64,000 nucleotides of DNA. Source: JAIQFL01 sp035295745. Lineage in GTDB: Bacteria > Acidobacteriota > Terriglobia > Bryobacterales > Bryobacteraceae. The notes under the pieces are model-generated. The model saw only the letters and a program-made list of their open reading frames with translations, was not told where the DNA came from and did not search any database. The position numbers and the translations under genes were made by a program. Every line of letters begins with the position of its first letter. Position 1 is the stretch's first letter. This document shows positions 62,609-64,000 of this stretch, piece by piece. The stretch spans positions 13,794 through 77,793 of the forward strand of contig DATGIL010000078.1 in the NCBI GenBank assembly GCA_035295745.1. The letters run 5' to 3'.

Positions 62609-63421
62609 CTATTCCTCCCCGATCCACGCCACGATTTCGCGGGAAATCTCTTCGACGGGCATGTTCTTGACTACCCGCGTCTGCCGCTGCTGTTTGGGCA
62701 GGCTGACCGAACCATAACAGAGTCCGGTGTTGCGGATGGCCACGGGCTTGGCCCGCTGCAGCGACGGCATGATGGTCCGCATATTCACCATCCCGACTTG
62801 CGGATTGTTGCGCGGTTCGGGCAAGTGCCCCGTCGCCCAGCCGAGAACCGCGGGAGGCGCCGTGCAGACCGATACCTGGTGGCGGCCTCCTTCGATTCGC
62901 TCCAGCACTTCGAAGGTGCCGTCATCGCGAACCTCGATCTGGTCGACGCCCTGGAACTGCTCCGTGATTCCCAGCCGTTCGCCTACCATCTGCAAAGTGG
63001 ATCCGGCGCCACGCGAAGCTGACTCCCATCCGCCGAACAACAGGAGGCGTGCCGGGTCGAGCGCCGGAATCGCTTGAACCGCGCCGGCCAGAGCTTCGGC
63101 GGTCTCGAAGGAATCGGCGAAGCCGGAGGCCGGTCCATCCAGCGCGATCAGTTCAAAGGGCACCTTCTGCGCCACGGTCATCATCACCTGCTGGAGCTTG
63201 GCCTTTGGCCCAAGGCTCACCAGCCACACCTTGCTACCGGCGGTCTGCTGCGCCAGGCGGGCTGCTTCGAACAGCGCGTGTGCCGCCCATGGGTCGAGAA
63301 TCGCCGGCAGCATCATCTCGTTCTTGAGGGATGGTCCGGCGGGGCCGGTCACCGGCTCCAGGGTTTGTAGGGGGTCAGGGACGATACTGCCGCAGACCAC
63401 GATTTGAAGCGGAGTTTTCAT
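62609..63421 (-). CDS. etfB: Electron transfer flavoprotein beta subunit (EtfB-like)
   Basis: 270 residues from ATG 63421 (MKTPLQIVVCGSIVPDPLQT). The frame extends upstream only because the adjacent repeat happens to be open. The Etf beta pattern includes EMMLPAILDPWAAHALFEAA, VWLVSLGPKAKLQQVMMTV, LLFGGWESASRGAGSTLQMV and SLQRAKPVAIRNTGL. Together with EtfA it would shuttle electrons from dehydrogenases to an ETF:quinone oxidoreductase, which is not in the window. Confidence 0.8.
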   Translation of the reverse strand: MKTPLQIVVCGSIVPDPLQTLEPVTGPAGPSLKNEMMLPAILDPWAAHALFEAARLAQQTAGSKVWLVSLGPKAKLQQVMMTVAQKVPFELIALDGPASGFADSFETAEALAGAVQAIPALDPARLLLFGGWESASRGAGSTLQMVGERLGITEQFQGVDQIEVRDDGTFEVLERIEGGRHQVSVCTAPPAVLGWATGHLPEPRNNPQVGMVNMRTIMPSLQRAKPVAIRNTGLCYGSVSLPKQQRQTRVVKNMPVEEISREIVAWIGEE

Positions 63422-63486
63422 GTTCCAGAACTCCAGTATAATCAGGTTTGATTCTCTGATGCTAGTGTTCTGGTCGACTGGTGAGC

Positions 63487-63870
63487 TGGGCTCTGTGCAA
63501 ATCACTCCCTCACGGTCGTGGCTCGCTAAGCGATCGCTGATCAGGGCAGAGACATTCCTCACGGTCGCGGCTCGTACCCTACCCCAGATACGTTCCCGGC
63601 GGTAGGTGTGCTTGCGAGCCGCGCGCGTGAGCAAGCGATGCCTCATCGTATGTGGGGCAGGCTCCCGGATTTTCCACAGCTTCTCACGGTCGCGGCTCGT
63701 ACCCTGCCCGAATGCGTTCGCGCGATACGTGTGCTTGCGAGCCGCGCGCGTGAGCAAGCGATGCCTCATCGTATGTGGGGCAGGCGCTCCCGGAGTTTTC
63801 ACAGCTTCTCACGGTCGTGGCTCGTAACCTACCCCAGATACGTTCCCGGCGGTAGGTGTGCTTGCGAGCC
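63487..63870 (-). repeat. Tandem repeat with 125-bp period, related to the 16.6-kb family, interrupted by an intron
   Basis: The units begin with TCTCACGGTCG-type sequence at 63557, 63682 and 63807 (spacing 125, 125). They share AGCCGCGCGCGTGAGCAAGC, the reverse complement of the tail A part of the 16.6-kb array. A further partial unit (ATCACTCCCTCACGGTCGTG) lies at 63487. The third full unit stops after GTGTGCTTGCGAGCC at 63870, where the intron sequence begins. The stretch 63422-63486 has no gene. Confidence 0.85.
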
Positions 63871-63871
63871 G

Positions 63872-64000
63872 GTAGAGTAGAGAGGTAGGTGATAGAGAGC
63901 GGCCTACCTCCCCCTCCCCGAACCGGACGTGCAGATTTCCCGCATCCGGCTCTCCCGAAAAGCTCTCGCCTCAGGCATTCATAGGATGCCGCTTCGCTTT
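63872..64000 (-). mobile_element. Group II intron, 3' end (domains V and VI)
   Basis: Read on the minus strand, 63952-63920 folds as domain V: GAGCCGGA pairs with TCCGGTTC, with an AGC triad, a two-base CG bulge and a GAAA-containing loop. Domain VI follows (63919-63874): GGAG-GGGGAGGTAGG pairs with CCTACCTCTCT-CTCT, leaving one bulged A at 63878, seven bases from the end. The 3' end is AC at 63873-63872, matching the AY rule. The host sequence resumes exactly at the repeat unit. The rest of the intron lies beyond the window. Confidence 0.88.
63971..64000 (-). CDS. Possible C-terminus of the intron-encoded reverse transcriptase/maturase (partial)
   Basis: On the minus strand a frame reads KAKRHPMNA then TGA at 63973-63971, about 18 bases before domain V. 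Intron-encoded proteins often end at this place. Only nine codons are visible, so the assignment rests on position alone. Confidence 0.35.
   Translation of the reverse strand, partial: KAKRHPMNA

Noticed and set aside
63422..63802. 127-residue N-terminal extension of EtfB with a repeated segment
   Set aside because: The extension is a translation of the 125-bp DNA repeat, and a normal EtfB start lies at 63421.
1..64000. tRNA or rRNA genes
   Set aside because: TTCGAATC-like strings were found only inside clear coding regions, without matching acceptor stems; no rRNA-like conserved stretches were recognised.

Overview
The window reads as chromosome from an acidobacterium of the Solibacter/Bryobacter type. 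Four lines of evidence support this: several TIGR03435 proteins (a family heavily expanded in Solibacter), large orphan FtsX/MacB-type permeases, Pkn-type kinases carrying TolB/PD40 propellers, and high-GC genes with frequent ATGA/TAATG junctions. No rRNA or tRNA gene was seen. The placement is inferred from gene content only.

Left part (1-20 kb): the end of a permease, a double-domain TIGR03435 protein, two tandem membrane Ser/Thr kinases, a winged-helix/TPR regulator, a second TIGR03435 protein, an ankyrin protein, a PAS-LuxR regulator and an ECF sigma/anti-sigma/secreted-protein operon. A six-unit 121-bp tandem repeat array (16.6-17.4 kb) follows, then a PEP-CTERM protein and a protein with a 3D (double-psi barrel) domain. 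The stretch 19.6-20.5 kb has no intact gene; it holds a decayed gene copy and what looks like the 5' part of a group II intron.

Middle (21-50 kb): an almost complete System I cytochrome c maturation operon (ccmE, F, H, an unusual zinc-ribbon protein, a carboxypeptidase-regulatory-like protein, A, B, C, D) with a Cys-type CcmE. A long hairpin between convergent genes closes it. After it come a pseudo-receiver/ATPase, an AtuA-like protein, two glycoside hydrolases, an M20 peptidase with a TRIC-type channel, an ADOP permease, glutathione peroxidase, HIT protein, Tat-exported phosphoesterase plus cytochrome c, an amidohydrolase, GAPDH, DUF58, an Rpn/DUF4351 nuclease-like protein, an ICMT-like methyltransferase, a GT9 glycosyltransferase, a LecA-like protein and a large polytopic membrane protein.

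Right part (52-64 kb): a TIGR03435 protein, then the most interesting locus, a compact type III-A CRISPR effector operon on the minus strand (cas10/csm1, csm2, csm3, csm4, csm5; 58.9 down to 53.5 kb). Its Cas10 lacks the HD nuclease domain and the cysteines of the usual zinc module but keeps GGDD. Csm2 starts with a roughly 60-residue Arg/Gly/Asp tail, and Csm4 is split by a roughly 170-residue Pro/Glu/Ala-rich insert. No CRISPR array, Cas6, Cas1/Cas2 or CARF effector lies in the window. Then come a BON protein, a SurA/PpiC-like isomerase, a DUF1028 protein and an EtfA/EtfB pair. The window ends in a second tandem repeat (125-bp period) interrupted by the 3' end of a group II intron, with domains V and VI clearly readable.
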